A DNA stretch of 64,000 nt from Flavobacterium piscinae (GCF_004122145.1 NZ_SBKQ01000002.1:62001-126000); one strand, 5' to 3'; shown: positions 27,001 through 37,262, numbered from the stretch's first letter. A program made the numbers and translations. Notes: generated by a model from the letters alone, not told the origin.

Positions 27001-30000
27001 TTAGTGAACTACTTTCTTAGTCATTAACTGACCATTAGTCATTTTGATTTGAACAATTAAGACTTGACTGGCCAAACCTGTTAAATCTATTGAAGCAACG
27101 GATGTATTCAATTCTTCTTGTGAAGCTACTTTTCTTCCTCTGATGTCAAATACCGTTATAGCAGAAATTGTTTCACTACCTGCATTAATTTCAAGGGATT
27201 TATTTTTAGAGAATACTACTACGTTATTGAATGTTGGATTATCAAGTGACAAAGTAGATTCATAAACAATCTCAAAACGATCGGCAAAAACACCGGCTTC
27301 TGCTGTAAAGGCATAGGCTGAGTTTCTCAAATTATGTTCTATTCCCAGTAAATTATCTTTTATAAAAATATCCTCTTCTGTTTCAAACAAACCATCCACA
27401 TTGGCTAATGAAATCGTGTAGGAACCGGCTGTTTCGGTTTTAAAATTCATTGGTACAACATCTGTTGCACTGAATGAACCTCTAGCTTGTACCGCAAACT
27501 CTTCACTGTTGATAAGGGAAGTAAATGCCGTTTGACTGTCGTTGATATATTTTCCGTCATACATGGCATCAAATTCTAACGAAGAATTTTCCATGTAAGC
27601 AATCATTGTTTGACCAACTATGTCTTGAGCATTACTTAAGTTTAACCAAATTCTGTTTTTCTCTTCATTTGCATTTCTAAAAAATTGATTATCCTGATTA
27701 GCTGTTCTCATTCCATTAGTAAAAGTTAATGAAGTGGATGTCGAACGAGCAATAAACCCTTGCCCGACTTGAATGATACCATTAGGGATTTGAGCACTGC
27801 TTCCGCTTCCTCCTGTTCCGGCTCCTCCGGCTAACGTATAGGTGGCATAAGCAGAACCGGCTGCTGCATTGGTTTTTCTCCAGAAGTAAAGAGCTTCTGA
27901 AAGGCTGTTGCCGTTGATAAAATCATCCGCATCAATAGTAGAAGGATAAGGATTACCCACTGCATTATAGGTATTATTAGCCACAGAAATGGTCACATCT
28001 CCATTATAAGGTACCCCCACGAAACTACCACTCCATACGGTTGGTGAAGTAGGATGAGTATCCGGCATACGAATCAAATAACCTGTTCCTTCAGCAAAAT
28101 CTGTTGTAGAAGGAGTTACAGTTGCATATTGATTGTTTGATGGATTGTATACATAAAAACGGTTCGCCAATGTTAATGGTGAAAAGTCTAACAAATTTTG
28201 ACCAGCCACCGGAGATGACCATAAGGTATAATCCAAACGCATTAACGCTGAACTGTTTCGGTTTACGGTAATATTTCCTGAATTATTAGTATCGTTGTTT
28301 TGAACTAGGTTTGCATTGTTTTCCACTACAAATTCAGTAGCGGTTAATTCATTGGTCACCTCATTTACCACGGTTACATTGGTTCCCGATGAGACGGTAA
28401 ATGAACCACTTTCTACAGTCAACGATTTAGCCGTAAACTCTCCATCTGTTCCAGACTCATACGCTCCTGCAATAATCGCATCGATGGTAGCATCCGGACC
28501 GTCAATGTTTGACCATTCGGTACCATTCCACGTTACGGTAGTTGGTTTGGTTATTACTGTAATTTCGTTACTGTTTCCAGAGGTTGCCGCTCCAAGAACT
28601 GCACGAACTACATAGTAATAAGTAGTTTCAGGATTTAAACCGGTTACAACATAAGATGTTACATTACCAACGTTTATATCTTCTATTACATAAGTTGTTG
28701 AGGAACCGCCGTCAAAAGTGTGTGAGCCTAGATCAGTTACTGTGTCTATAGAAGAACTAGTCCAATCAGTTCCTAAGGTTGGAAATCCTGTTGGGTTAGT
28801 TGTAACACCTCCAATAATATCTGAATTTCTAACTAATGTTTGGTTAACGGTAATGTTACCACTATCAGACCAAGACGCACCTGGATCATTACCAATTTCT
28901 CCAAAAATATCAACAAATGAAGTTGTACTAATTTTATACAAAGCAACGGCATCATCACCATTAAAGTTTACCGCAGAATCAACTGTTGTGGTTCCTCCAT
29001 ATACACTTGCGGCTGAATTCCTGTAAACTATTGTTGCACCATTTGCTAAGTTGCCAGATAAAACATTTGCATTAGTTGGTGTTGATGCACCATTGGCATA
29101 TAAGCGTAACTCATAATCACTTAAATCAATAGTAACACCTGTACCATTGTAAATTTCAATATATTTATTACTACTACTTCCCTCTATATATTCCGATATA
29201 AACAAATCCGTAGCAAAAATTGTTGTTTGCTCATATACATCAATTTCATAACTTGTTGCTCCTGCTACAGCCTCCCAATTGGCAGTAAATTCAGTTTGTC
29301 CGATTAATGTTCCTGCGGTAGCGGTTGGTGTACCCAATGCATTTACAGTTAATACACCACTCGAAGCCCATGGCGATCCATTGGTTCCTCCATACACATA
29401 AGTACTACTTCCGGTTTTGATAAAACGAGAGGCATAATAATAGGTTCCAGGAGTTAGTCCTGTCCCTAAATTTACTTGGTATTCATCGTTGTTTCCGGTT
29501 ACTGAAGCATTATGTGAGGCAGATAACCATGTCCATGTTCCATCCGGTGTTGTATCGGTTGAAGAATACCCTATTTCTGCCGTGATGCCTGCTCCTTGAC
29601 CTGCTCCTTCTGTTACGCCCGGTTCATATACTTGTGCAAAAACAGTCACTGTTTCACCCTCAGTTAGGGTGGCTGAAGTTGGGAATTGAATGTTGGCAAA
29701 ATTTACTACATCCGCATTCACATTTAAAGTAACATTATCATTATTCCAGTTTCCTCCGGAACCTGCGTATACAAAAGGTCCTGTACCAATTTGAAAACGA
29801 CCGGCATAATAATAGGTCCCGATTGGCAAACTGCTCAACGTCGCTTGGTATTCATCATCATTACCATATTCGGTATTGAATGTTGCCGGAACCCAAGTCC
29901 ATCCCGGATTTGAAGGATCATCATCCGTTGAACTATATCCAACCCATCCAAAAAGGTTACTTTGCTCGCCTGATAGGGTGGTTAATCCCGGTTCATAAGC

Positions 30001-31338
30001 TCTGATATAAACGGTTAAACTACCGCCTTCCAAAATATTTTGAGTAGTGTTAGGAAACTGAACTACGGCATAATCCACCAATTGAGCGGCCAAAGTAGTA
30101 CCGGATTCCGTACTTCCAAAACCGGTTTCAACATTAGCTCCATTTCTGGCTTTCACTTGAAAAGTATAAGTAGTAGAAGTTGTTAAACCGGTTACAGTAA
30201 TTGTACTCCATGTAGCAGCAGTTTGCCAAACCGCAGTAGCACCCAATGAGCCATCACCTTGAACATATTGTCCTCCCGTTTCTTGTATAGCATACTCTGT
30301 TGTTGCCGGATTTGAATTTTCAGTTGTAGCATCAACCGTAACATCAAGAGTTGTTTGCAGTGGATTCGTAACAACTACAACGCCCGGTGTATTTGCCAGT
30401 GTATAAAAAGTCATGTCTGAACCATTAGTGGATACAGCACTCACTGTTCCTACTGCTCTGTAATGATAGAGAGTATTGACCGCTAAAGAACCAATTGTGG
30501 CTGATATACTTGTATCTGAAGTACCTGTTGCTGTTGACGGAGTTGCCGTTATAGAATTTCCATAGGTTACTGTTGTACCGTATTCAAAACTTGCGTCGGT
30601 GGTTGTTCCGTTAGCGTTGATAGCACCATTTAAATCAGCACTTGTAGTAGCAATGGCAGTAGCTGCGGTAGTAGTTACTGTTGGACCGGAAACTATTGCA
30701 GATGCATTTATTACAAAATTATCTAATCGATTATTACCTGTTGAATTAGTAGCTCCTGAAACTGTTAATCTCAAATAAACAACACTGGCATTATCGACTT
30801 CATTTATTGAACTTAAATCTAATGTTCTTGTTAAAAAAGTTGATGTTGTATTAGCAGTATTGGTTCCGAAATTTGTATAAGTCAAATTATCTGTACTCCA
30901 AGCCCATTGATGGTTATTAAAACCTGTACTTGTTCCTCTTGTTGCAAATGAAAGTACTGGATTTTCAAAACCTGTCATAGAGAATTTTAAAACTATGCTT
31001 TTTCCATTAGCAGAATTTCCTGTTCCTCCAACTAAAGAGTATGAGCTACCAGCAACAGTTGTACCTCGAGGATCATTAATCGTTGTCCCTGCAAACATTG
31101 TTAATTCATTTCCAGTAGTAGCTGTAATCCATGTTGAAGAACCATTTGTACCATTTGCAAAAATAGTGGCTATTCCAGATTGATTACCAATATTAGCTGT
31201 AACACTAGTTGGAGTATTTGGAGCAGCTAATGAGGTGTCAAATGTCCATGCAGCTTGTTGAGCATTAACAGTAACTCCCACTAAAATCAGAAAAAAAATA
31301 AAAAACTTCCCAAAAGTTTTAAGTAAAGATAAATTCAT
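27001..31338 (-). CDS. T9SS-exported surface protein with lamin-tail domain, type C sorting signal (1445 aa)
   Basis: The signal peptide spans residues 1-26 with cleavage A26|Q27 (TVNAQQ). A jelly-roll-like discoidin-type region (~27-210) ends RLDNFVINAS. Three FN3-like segments follow (~215-420, including TTTYTFQVKARNG). Two related ~100-residue repeats (~430-650) contain ATLSSLPIGTYYYAGRF or GLTPGTYYYASRF. A lamin-tail (LTD) domain at ~705-880 shows LFISEYIEGSSSNKYIEIYN, NGDDAVALYK and FGEIGNDPG; in bacteria these domains are often found in secreted nucleases and surface proteins. FN3 follows, and the shared cassette begins ~960. The last ~85 residues (VVFSKNKSLEINAG, VFDIRGRK, MTKKVVH) are a type C sorting signal. 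No nuclease catalytic domain is visible, so I call it a surface binding protein of unknown ligand. Confidence 0.92.
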   Translation of the reverse strand: MNLSLLKTFGKFFIFFLILVGVTVNAQQAAWTFDTSLAAPNTPTSVTANIGNQSGIATIFANGTNGSSTWITATTGNELTMFAGTTINDPRGTTVAGSSYSLVGGTGNSANGKSIVLKFSMTGFENPVLSFATRGTSTGFNNHQWAWSTDNLTYTNFGTNTANTTSTFLTRTLDLSSINEVDNASVVYLRLTVSGATNSTGNNRLDNFVINASAIVSGPTVTTTAATAIATTSADLNGAINANGTTTDASFEYGTTVTYGNSITATPSTATGTSDTSISATIGSLAVNTLYHYRAVGTVSAVSTNGSDMTFYTLANTPGVVVVTNPLQTTLDVTVDATTENSNPATTEYAIQETGGQYVQGDGSLGATAVWQTAATWSTITVTGLTTSTTYTFQVKARNGANVETGFGSTESGTTLAAQLVDYAVVQFPNTTQNILEGGSLTVYIRAYEPGLTTLSGEQSNLFGWVGYSSTDDDPSNPGWTWVPATFNTEYGNDDEYQATLSSLPIGTYYYAGRFQIGTGPFVYAGSGGNWNNDNVTLNVNADVVNFANIQFPTSATLTEGETVTVFAQVYEPGVTEGAGQGAGITAEIGYSSTDTTPDGTWTWLSASHNASVTGNNDEYQVNLGTGLTPGTYYYASRFIKTGSSTYVYGGTNGSPWASSGVLTVNALGTPTATAGTLIGQTEFTANWEAVAGATSYEIDVYEQTTIFATDLFISEYIEGSSSNKYIEIYNGTGVTIDLSDYELRLYANGASTPTNANVLSGNLANGATIVYRNSAASVYGGTTTVDSAVNFNGDDAVALYKISTTSFVDIFGEIGNDPGASWSDSGNITVNQTLVRNSDIIGGVTTNPTGFPTLGTDWTSSSIDTVTDLGSHTFDGGSSTTYVIEDINVGNVTSYVVTGLNPETTYYYVVRAVLGAATSGNSNEITVITKPTTVTWNGTEWSNIDGPDATIDAIIAGAYESGTDGEFTAKSLTVESGSFTVSSGTNVTVVNEVTNELTATEFVVENNANLVQNNDTNNSGNITVNRNSSALMRLDYTLWSSPVAGQNLLDFSPLTLANRFYVYNPSNNQYATVTPSTTDFAEGTGYLIRMPDTHPTSPTVWSGSFVGVPYNGDVTISVANNTYNAVGNPYPSTIDADDFINGNSLSEALYFWRKTNAAAGSAYATYTLAGGAGTGGSGSSAQIPNGIIQVGQGFIARSTSTSLTFTNGMRTANQDNQFFRNANEEKNRIWLNLSNAQDIVGQTMIAYMENSSLEFDAMYDGKYINDSQTAFTSLINSEEFAVQARGSFSATDVVPMNFKTETAGSYTISLANVDGLFETEEDIFIKDNLLGIEHNLRNSAYAFTAEAGVFADRFEIVYESTLSLDNPTFNNVVVFSKNKSLEINAGSETISAITVFDIRGRKVASQEELNTSVASIDLTGLASQVLIVQIKMTNGQLMTKKVVH

Positions 31339-31393
31339 AAATAAAAAATTTTAGTTTTTGGAAATTTAACGACCAAAGCCGTCAAATCGGGTG

Positions 31394-31430
31394 CAAATAT
31401 AACGTTAAAATGTTACACTTTATCGATTTA
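31394..31430 (-). promoter_or_regulatory. Putative promoter with overlapping CGTT/CGAT element (1445-aa gene)
   Basis: CAAATATA at 31394-31401 reads TATATTTG on the minus strand, an exact TAnnTTTG -7 box, 56 bp upstream of the start at 31338. Directly upstream are half-sites CGTTAAAATGTTACA at 31403 and CGATTTACT at 31424, 21 bp apart. They occupy the place where a -33 TTTG box would be expected, and none is found. Confidence 0.5.
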
Positions 31431-31483
31431 CTAAAATTTCTGATTATGAAATGGTTAAATGTTTGAAAAGAATTTTACAAAGT

Positions 31484-31517
31484 AAAAAAACCTCCTACAA
31501 ATGAGGAGGTTTTTTTT
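31484..31517 (-). terminator. Strong intrinsic terminator after the 874-residue gene
   Basis: The stem AAAAAAACCTCC/GGAGGTTTTTTT (31484-31495 with 31505-31516) with a 9-nt loop has T-runs on both strands. It lies 17 bp past the stop at 31534. Seen on the plus strand, the GGAGG is part of this stem and not a ribosome binding site. Confidence 0.85.
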
Positions 31518-31533
31518 ACGTTAATTTCTATTT

Positions 31534-34158
31534 TTAATATATTAATTTTTTAGACACGACCGTTCCATTTTGAGTAATCATTTGTACTAAAAGTACTTGT
31601 GATTGAATCGATCCTAATGGAATGGTTAAGTAAGTTGAAGCATTGTTTTGGGAAGTAGCAATTATTCTTCCACTTAAATCAAAAATGGTCACGGAAGAAA
31701 TTTCTTCATGAATAGCACGAACGGACACCCCATTATTTTCTTTTAAAACAATGAAATGATTCGCATTGACAGTTGGTTCATTCACAGACAACACGTCTTG
31801 GTAAACAAGTTCAAAGCGTTGTGAAAAAACACCCGATTCGCTAACGAATTCATACGGTGATTCCGTGATATTATGCCAAATCCCCAGGTCAATATCTTTG
31901 ATAAAAATTTCAGAATTATCAGCAAAGACACCGTCTTTTTCATTTAAAACAATAGAAAAAGTTCCGGCATTGGTGGTTTTAAATCCTAACGGAACCACAT
32001 CTGTATTTTCGAAAGGCAATGCTCTGGCTTGAATGGTAAAAGGTTCTTGTTCCAAAAGGGTGTAGAACGCATTTTCATTGTCGTTGATGTAACGTCCGTC
32101 TAAAGCCGCATCAAAAGCATTGGTGGCTTCCGAACGATAATTCACTAATAGTTGGCTATAGAAGCCGTTCTCTCCGGTAGCTGTCAGGCGAATGCGGTTG
32201 TTTTCTATTTCGGATGAACTTCTAAAAAATTGGTTATTGTTGTCACCAATTCGCATGGTATTATCAAAATTAATAGTAGTAGAAGTTGATTTTACGATGA
32301 ATCCTTGCCCTACTTGTATCACACCATTGGGAACTAAGCCAAGTGGATCGCCCGAATTAGAACCTGTCCCAACACCTCCGGCTAAAGTGTAAGTGGCATA
32401 GGAGGAAGCTGCAGCATTGTTTGTTTTTCTCCAAAAATACAACGCTTCTGAAATTCCATTGGCAGTGATAAAATCATCTGCATCAATGGTTGAAGGATAC
32501 GGGTTCCCTACCGCATTATAGGTATCATTAGTAACCGAAACACTAACATCACCATTATTAGGCACACCGTTAAATGAACCATTCCAAACAGTAGCTGTAG
32601 CACTTGGGTGATCATCCGGCATTCGAATTAGATAGCCTACCCCTTCAGCAAAATTATTTGTAGAAGGAACAATCGTACTATAATTATCTGTTGAAGAATC
32701 ATAGGTATAAAATCGATTCACTAACGTATTGGGTGAAAAAGCTAATAAATTTTGACCCGCAACCGGTGACGACCATAGGGTGTAATCCAAACGGAATAAA
32801 CTGGCACTGTTTCGCAAAACTGCTACATCACCTACATTATCATTAGTGGTTCCGTTTTGAATAAGGTTGGCATTATTTTGGATTGTTACCGTTCCACCGT
32901 TATTAATTAAATCATCTCCTACTGTTATATTCATGGAAGATGGAACAGTTAATGCAGTTCCGGAACTAAGAATTAAATCTCCGGAAAGTGATTTAGTAGA
33001 ATCTAAAGAATAACTCCCTGAATTAATCGTAACAGAAGAAGGACCGTTTGAACTAGGCCATTCCATAGCAGTGGTTTGACTTCCGGTTAACCCATAAATA
33101 AGTGTTCCGGTAGCACCATAAGCAATGGTTCCGGCTCCTGAAATGGTTCCGCTGTATGTAAATGTACCGTTAATAGTAAGTGTGGCTCCGGTATCGACAG
33201 TCAAACTAGCCCCAGCCGGTAAAGTCAAATTATTTAAGGTTTGATTAGTTGAAACGCGTAAAGTAGCCCCTGAACTCACTGTTACATTATTGGTTGATGG
33301 CAATGTTGCACCACCGGTTCTGTTTAAACGCAATGTTCCGGCATTCACAGAAGTTAATCCGGTAAAAGTATTTTGTCCGGTTAGAATCACTGTTCCCACT
33401 CCATTTTTGTTCACGGTATTTTCTGTCGCACCGTTATTACTCATCACGCCGGTTACAGTAAAGGTTTCGCCTGTATTAGAAGTTAAATTGATGGGTAAGT
33501 TGGATACTGCTAGATTAGTAAATCGTCCATCCATGTTTGCTCCACTATTTCTAACTTGAATTTGTCTGATTGAACCACCACCTCCAGCAAATAGTTCAAT
33601 ATTGTTTCTTGTACCACCGATAACAAGATTAAATTCCTTATCCGAAATAACTTCGATTTCGTATGTCACACCTGCTTTGAATGTGTTGAAATCCGGCATG
33701 TTAGCATATTCTAGCCCACTGCTTTTTAAATATCTTGCATTCCCATCACCACCACGAAATTCAACTTTTGTTAAGGCATTGTTGTTGTATCTAGAGTCTA
33801 AATCTGCTCCCCCATCAAATAAATTAGTTGTACTTCGTAAAGAAAAACCAATTATTCCATCAGTTACAATACCGGTTCTGCCACTTGCTGTTGCACCGTC
33901 TATTCGCATGACAATTTTCTGTCCAGGATTTAGAGTAACTTGTGTACCTCCTATCGTACCATCTACGGTTATAAACCTTCCATTCAAATCACCTTGATTG
34001 GTAGCTCCAAATGAAAATAAACCAACTCCTCCGGTATATCCGAAACAACCTGAAGAATTTCTCCATACATTTGACCAGTTACCACAACCGTTGGTGTAAG
34101 TCTGTGCAGAAATAGCTAGGCTGCTAATTGCAAAAAATAATAGTAATAATTTTTTCAT
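31534..34158 (-). CDS. T9SS-exported surface protein with autotransporter-type beta repeat, type C sorting signal (874 aa)
   Basis: The signal peptide spans residues 1-18, with cleavage A18|Q19 (AISAQT). Residues ~20-225 form a lectin/jelly-roll-like beta domain I cannot name (NGCGNWSNVWRNSSGCFGYT, two Cys near the N-terminus). Near 250-280 is GVGTVILTGQNTFTGLTSVN, followed by AGTLRLN: the autotransporter-associated beta-strand (passenger-type) repeat, here in a T9SS client. Further Thr/Ser-rich beta repeats run to ~420. The shared cassette (~430-790) has YTLWSSPVAGQNLLAFSP, AVGNPYPS, YFWRKTN and RALPF. The last ~80 residues (ENNGVSVRAIHE, IFDLSGRI, VSKKLIY) are a type C sorting signal. It is the shortest of the cassette-bearing paralogues and the one next to enolase. 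Confidence 0.92.
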   Translation of the reverse strand: MKKLLLLFFAISSLAISAQTYTNGCGNWSNVWRNSSGCFGYTGGVGLFSFGATNQGDLNGRFITVDGTIGGTQVTLNPGQKIVMRIDGATASGRTGIVTDGIIGFSLRSTTNLFDGGADLDSRYNNNALTKVEFRGGDGNARYLKSSGLEYANMPDFNTFKAGVTYEIEVISDKEFNLVIGGTRNNIELFAGGGGSIRQIQVRNSGANMDGRFTNLAVSNLPINLTSNTGETFTVTGVMSNNGATENTVNKNGVGTVILTGQNTFTGLTSVNAGTLRLNRTGGATLPSTNNVTVSSGATLRVSTNQTLNNLTLPAGASLTVDTGATLTINGTFTYSGTISGAGTIAYGATGTLIYGLTGSQTTAMEWPSSNGPSSVTINSGSYSLDSTKSLSGDLILSSGTALTVPSSMNITVGDDLINNGGTVTIQNNANLIQNGTTNDNVGDVAVLRNSASLFRLDYTLWSSPVAGQNLLAFSPNTLVNRFYTYDSSTDNYSTIVPSTNNFAEGVGYLIRMPDDHPSATATVWNGSFNGVPNNGDVSVSVTNDTYNAVGNPYPSTIDADDFITANGISEALYFWRKTNNAAASSYATYTLAGGVGTGSNSGDPLGLVPNGVIQVGQGFIVKSTSTTINFDNTMRIGDNNNQFFRSSSEIENNRIRLTATGENGFYSQLLVNYRSEATNAFDAALDGRYINDNENAFYTLLEQEPFTIQARALPFENTDVVPLGFKTTNAGTFSIVLNEKDGVFADNSEIFIKDIDLGIWHNITESPYEFVSESGVFSQRFELVYQDVLSVNEPTVNANHFIVLKENNGVSVRAIHEEISSVTIFDLSGRIIATSQNNASTYLTIPLGSIQSQVLLVQMITQNGTVVSKKLIY

Positions 34159-34340
34159 AAGTAAGTAGTTTTATATTTGGGAATTTTATAGGTTAAATTT
34201 AGGTAAATTTACTATTTTTTTTTTAAAAAATAATTATTATTCAATCTACATCGATTTCGTGTTGATAAATTACTCTGAAAAAATTGATTAAAATCTAATT
34301 TTCTTTACTAAAAATATAAAACCGAGTGGTTTTTGGGCAT

Positions 34341-34373
34341 AAAAAAACCCTTTCGGTTTTACGTGAAAGGGTT
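34341..34373 (-). terminator. Intrinsic terminator after eno
   Basis: A 9-bp stem (34346-34354 with 34365-34373, arms AACCCTTTC and GAAAGGGTT) with a 10-nt loop is followed on the minus strand by a seven-T run. It starts 19 bp past the eno stop. Confidence 0.83.
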
Positions 34374-34392
34374 ATATTGAAATAAAATTCAA

Positions 34393-35697
<1,305 letters not shown>

Positions 35698-35732
35698 TTA
35701 TTATTTTTTAGTTACTTTTTTTGAATGATACA

Positions 35733-35740
35733 CAAATTTA
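35733..35740 (-). promoter_or_regulatory. Possible eno -7 element
   Basis: The minus-strand sequence TAAATTTG matches TAnnTTTG, 48 bp upstream of the eno start. No clear -33 TTTG box is visible at the usual distance. Confidence 0.4.
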
Positions 35741-35802
35741 AGGATTCTAAATTTGGAATTTTATATAATTTAAGAAAGTTATAAACGCAAACGTTTTAGT
35801 GT

Positions 35803-35837
35803 AAAAAAAGGCCTGACAATTTATAAAACTGTCAGGC
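35803..35837 (-). terminator. Intrinsic terminator after carA
   Basis: An 8-bp stem (35811-35818 with 35830-35837, arms GCCTGACA and TGTCAGGC) is followed on the minus strand by CTTTTTTTAC. It lies 11 bp past the carA stop. Confidence 0.8.
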
Positions 35838-35847
35838 TCTAGTAAAT

Positions 35848-36966
35848 TTATGCTTCTTGTAATGTAGCTTTTTTTATGTTGGAAATAAAATCATCAAACA
35901 AATAGGATGAATCGTGTGGGCCGGGGCTAGCTTCGGGATGGTATTGCACTGAGAAGCAATTTTTGGATTTCATTCGCATTCCGGCAACGGTTCCGTCGTT
36001 AAGATGTTCGTGGGTGATTTCTAGATCCGGATGTATTTCAAGTTCTTCGCGAACCACAGCAAATCCGTGGTTTTGAGAAGTAATTTCACCTTTTCCTGTG
36101 ATGAGATTTTTTACGGGATGATTGATTCCCCGATGCCCGTTGAACATTTTATAGGTTGAAATGCCGTTGGCCAAACCAATGATTTGATGTCCAAGACAGA
36201 TTCCGAATAGCGGCTTATTGTCAGCAATGATTTGTTTCGCTACTTCGATTACGTCGGTTAGTGGTTCCGGATCACCTGGACCGTTGGACAAAAAGTATCC
36301 ATCAGGATTGAAACTTAGCAATTCGGCATACGAAGCGTTGTATGGAAATACTTTGATGTAACAATCTCTCTTGGCTAAGTTGCGAAGGATGTTAGTTTTA
36401 ATCCCTAAATCCAATGCTGAAATTTTGTAGGTTGCTTTTTCGTCTCCGAAGAAATAAGGTTCTTTCGTTGAAACGGTGGAGGCTAACTCCAATCCTTTCA
36501 TATCGGGAACATTAGCTAATTGTATTTTTAAATCATCGATTGAAGTTCCATCGGTACAAATTACAGCATTTTGTGCACCGTGGTCACGGATATAGCTGAC
36601 TAAAGCACGTGTATCAACATCCGAAATGGCAATGAGTTTTTGCTTTTCGAAATAGTCGTAAAGACTTCCGGCTGCATCTGGTCTTGAATAATTAAAGCTG
36701 AAATTTTTGCAAACTAATCCGGCAATTTTGATGGAATTGGATTCTACTTCTTGGTCGTTTACGCCATAATTGCCAATATGAGCATTGGTGGCGACCATAA
36801 TTTGACCAAAATAAGAAGGATCAGTAAAAATTTCTTGGTAACCGGTCATTCCCGTATTGAAGCAGACTTCACCGAAGGTTTTGCCGCTGATTCCGATTGA
36901 TTTTCCGTGAAAAATGGTGCCATCTGCAAGTAAAAGGATGGCAGGTTGTCGTGTGTTGTAGTTCAT
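35848..36966 (-). CDS. carA: Carbamoyl-phosphate synthase small (glutaminase) subunit
   Basis: It releases ammonia from glutamine and channels it to the large subunit CarB for carbamoyl phosphate, which feeds arginine and pyrimidine synthesis. At 372 residues it has normal length. The N-terminal CPSase_sm_chain domain (~8-140) shows ADGTIFHGKSIG and GMTGYQEIFTDPSY. The class I glutamine amidotransferase domain (~190-365) shows the oxyanion strand YFLSNGPGDPEP, the nucleophile motif FGICLGHQ (Cys), and the catalytic His/Glu in VQYHPEASPGPHDS. The catalytic triad is intact. carB is not in this window. It lies between rplQ and eno on the same strand, separated from rplQ by a 482-bp spacer. Confidence 0.97.
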   Translation of the reverse strand: MNYNTRQPAILLLADGTIFHGKSIGISGKTFGEVCFNTGMTGYQEIFTDPSYFGQIMVATNAHIGNYGVNDQEVESNSIKIAGLVCKNFSFNYSRPDAAGSLYDYFEKQKLIAISDVDTRALVSYIRDHGAQNAVICTDGTSIDDLKIQLANVPDMKGLELASTVSTKEPYFFGDEKATYKISALDLGIKTNILRNLAKRDCYIKVFPYNASYAELLSFNPDGYFLSNGPGDPEPLTDVIEVAKQIIADNKPLFGICLGHQIIGLANGISTYKMFNGHRGINHPVKNLITGKGEITSQNHGFAVVREELEIHPDLEITHEHLNDGTVAGMRMKSKNCFSVQYHPEASPGPHDSSYLFDDFISNIKKATLQEA

Positions 36967-36983
36967 GGTTGTGTGTTGTTTTG

Positions 36984-36991
36984 CAAATTTA
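36984..36991 (-). promoter_or_regulatory. Possible carA -7 element
   Basis: Minus-strand TAAATTTG, an exact TAnnTTTG match, 18 bp upstream of the carA start. This would leave a very short leader. No clear -33 box is seen. Confidence 0.4.
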
Positions 36992-37179
36992 GTTTAATTT
37001 CTTAATTTGGGAAAGTTTTTTTTCTGAGGTGCTATGGAACTGAGGTCCTGAGGCACTAAGGTTTTTTCTGGCTGATATTTTTTAACTATATAAGGCATGT
37101 AAGTTTTTAATTTTTGAACCAATAAGAAATTAAGGTAATTTAAAGTTGAAGTTCATTTGAGTTTTTAACCTCCCTCCGA

Positions 37180-37198
37180 CCCCCTCCAAAGGAGGGGG
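37180..37198. repeat. GC-rich perfect hairpin, REP-like
   Basis: CCCCCTCC-AAA-GGAGGGGG: an 8-bp perfect stem with a 3-nt loop in otherwise AT-rich DNA, preceded by CCTCCCTCCGA. From general experience such G/C-rich palindromes are dispersed between genes in Bacteroidetes genomes. Only one copy is visible here, so the repeat nature is inferred. Confidence 0.5.
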
Positions 37199-37262
37199 AG
37201 ACGAGATGGATAATGGGTGGTCTATAATTTTTATTGCTCACTTTTTATGGTTTACTTTTAAG

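Noticed and set aside
10509..31430. Firm assignment of the CGAT element to a LytTR or other named regulator
   Set aside because: The 20-bp period fits but the half-site does not clearly match a published consensus that I can recall, and no regulator gene is in the window.
31504..31510. GAGGAGGT as a Shine-Dalgarno site
   Set aside because: It is the right arm of a terminator stem, not upstream of any start codon in the right orientation, and genes here do not use Shine-Dalgarno sites.
33602..33997. 131-residue plus-strand open frame opposite the 874-residue adhesin gene
   Set aside because: It lies wholly antisense to a well-supported gene and has no signal or family motif. It and similar plus-strand frames at 203-520, 7459-7785, 28316-28615 and 28718-29026 are by-products of the Thr/Ser/Val-rich coding bias on the other strand.
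1..34158. Adhesin array as a genomic island or prophage
   Set aside because: No integrase, transposase, tRNA gene or attachment-like repeat is visible, and base composition and signal peptides agree with the flanking core genes.
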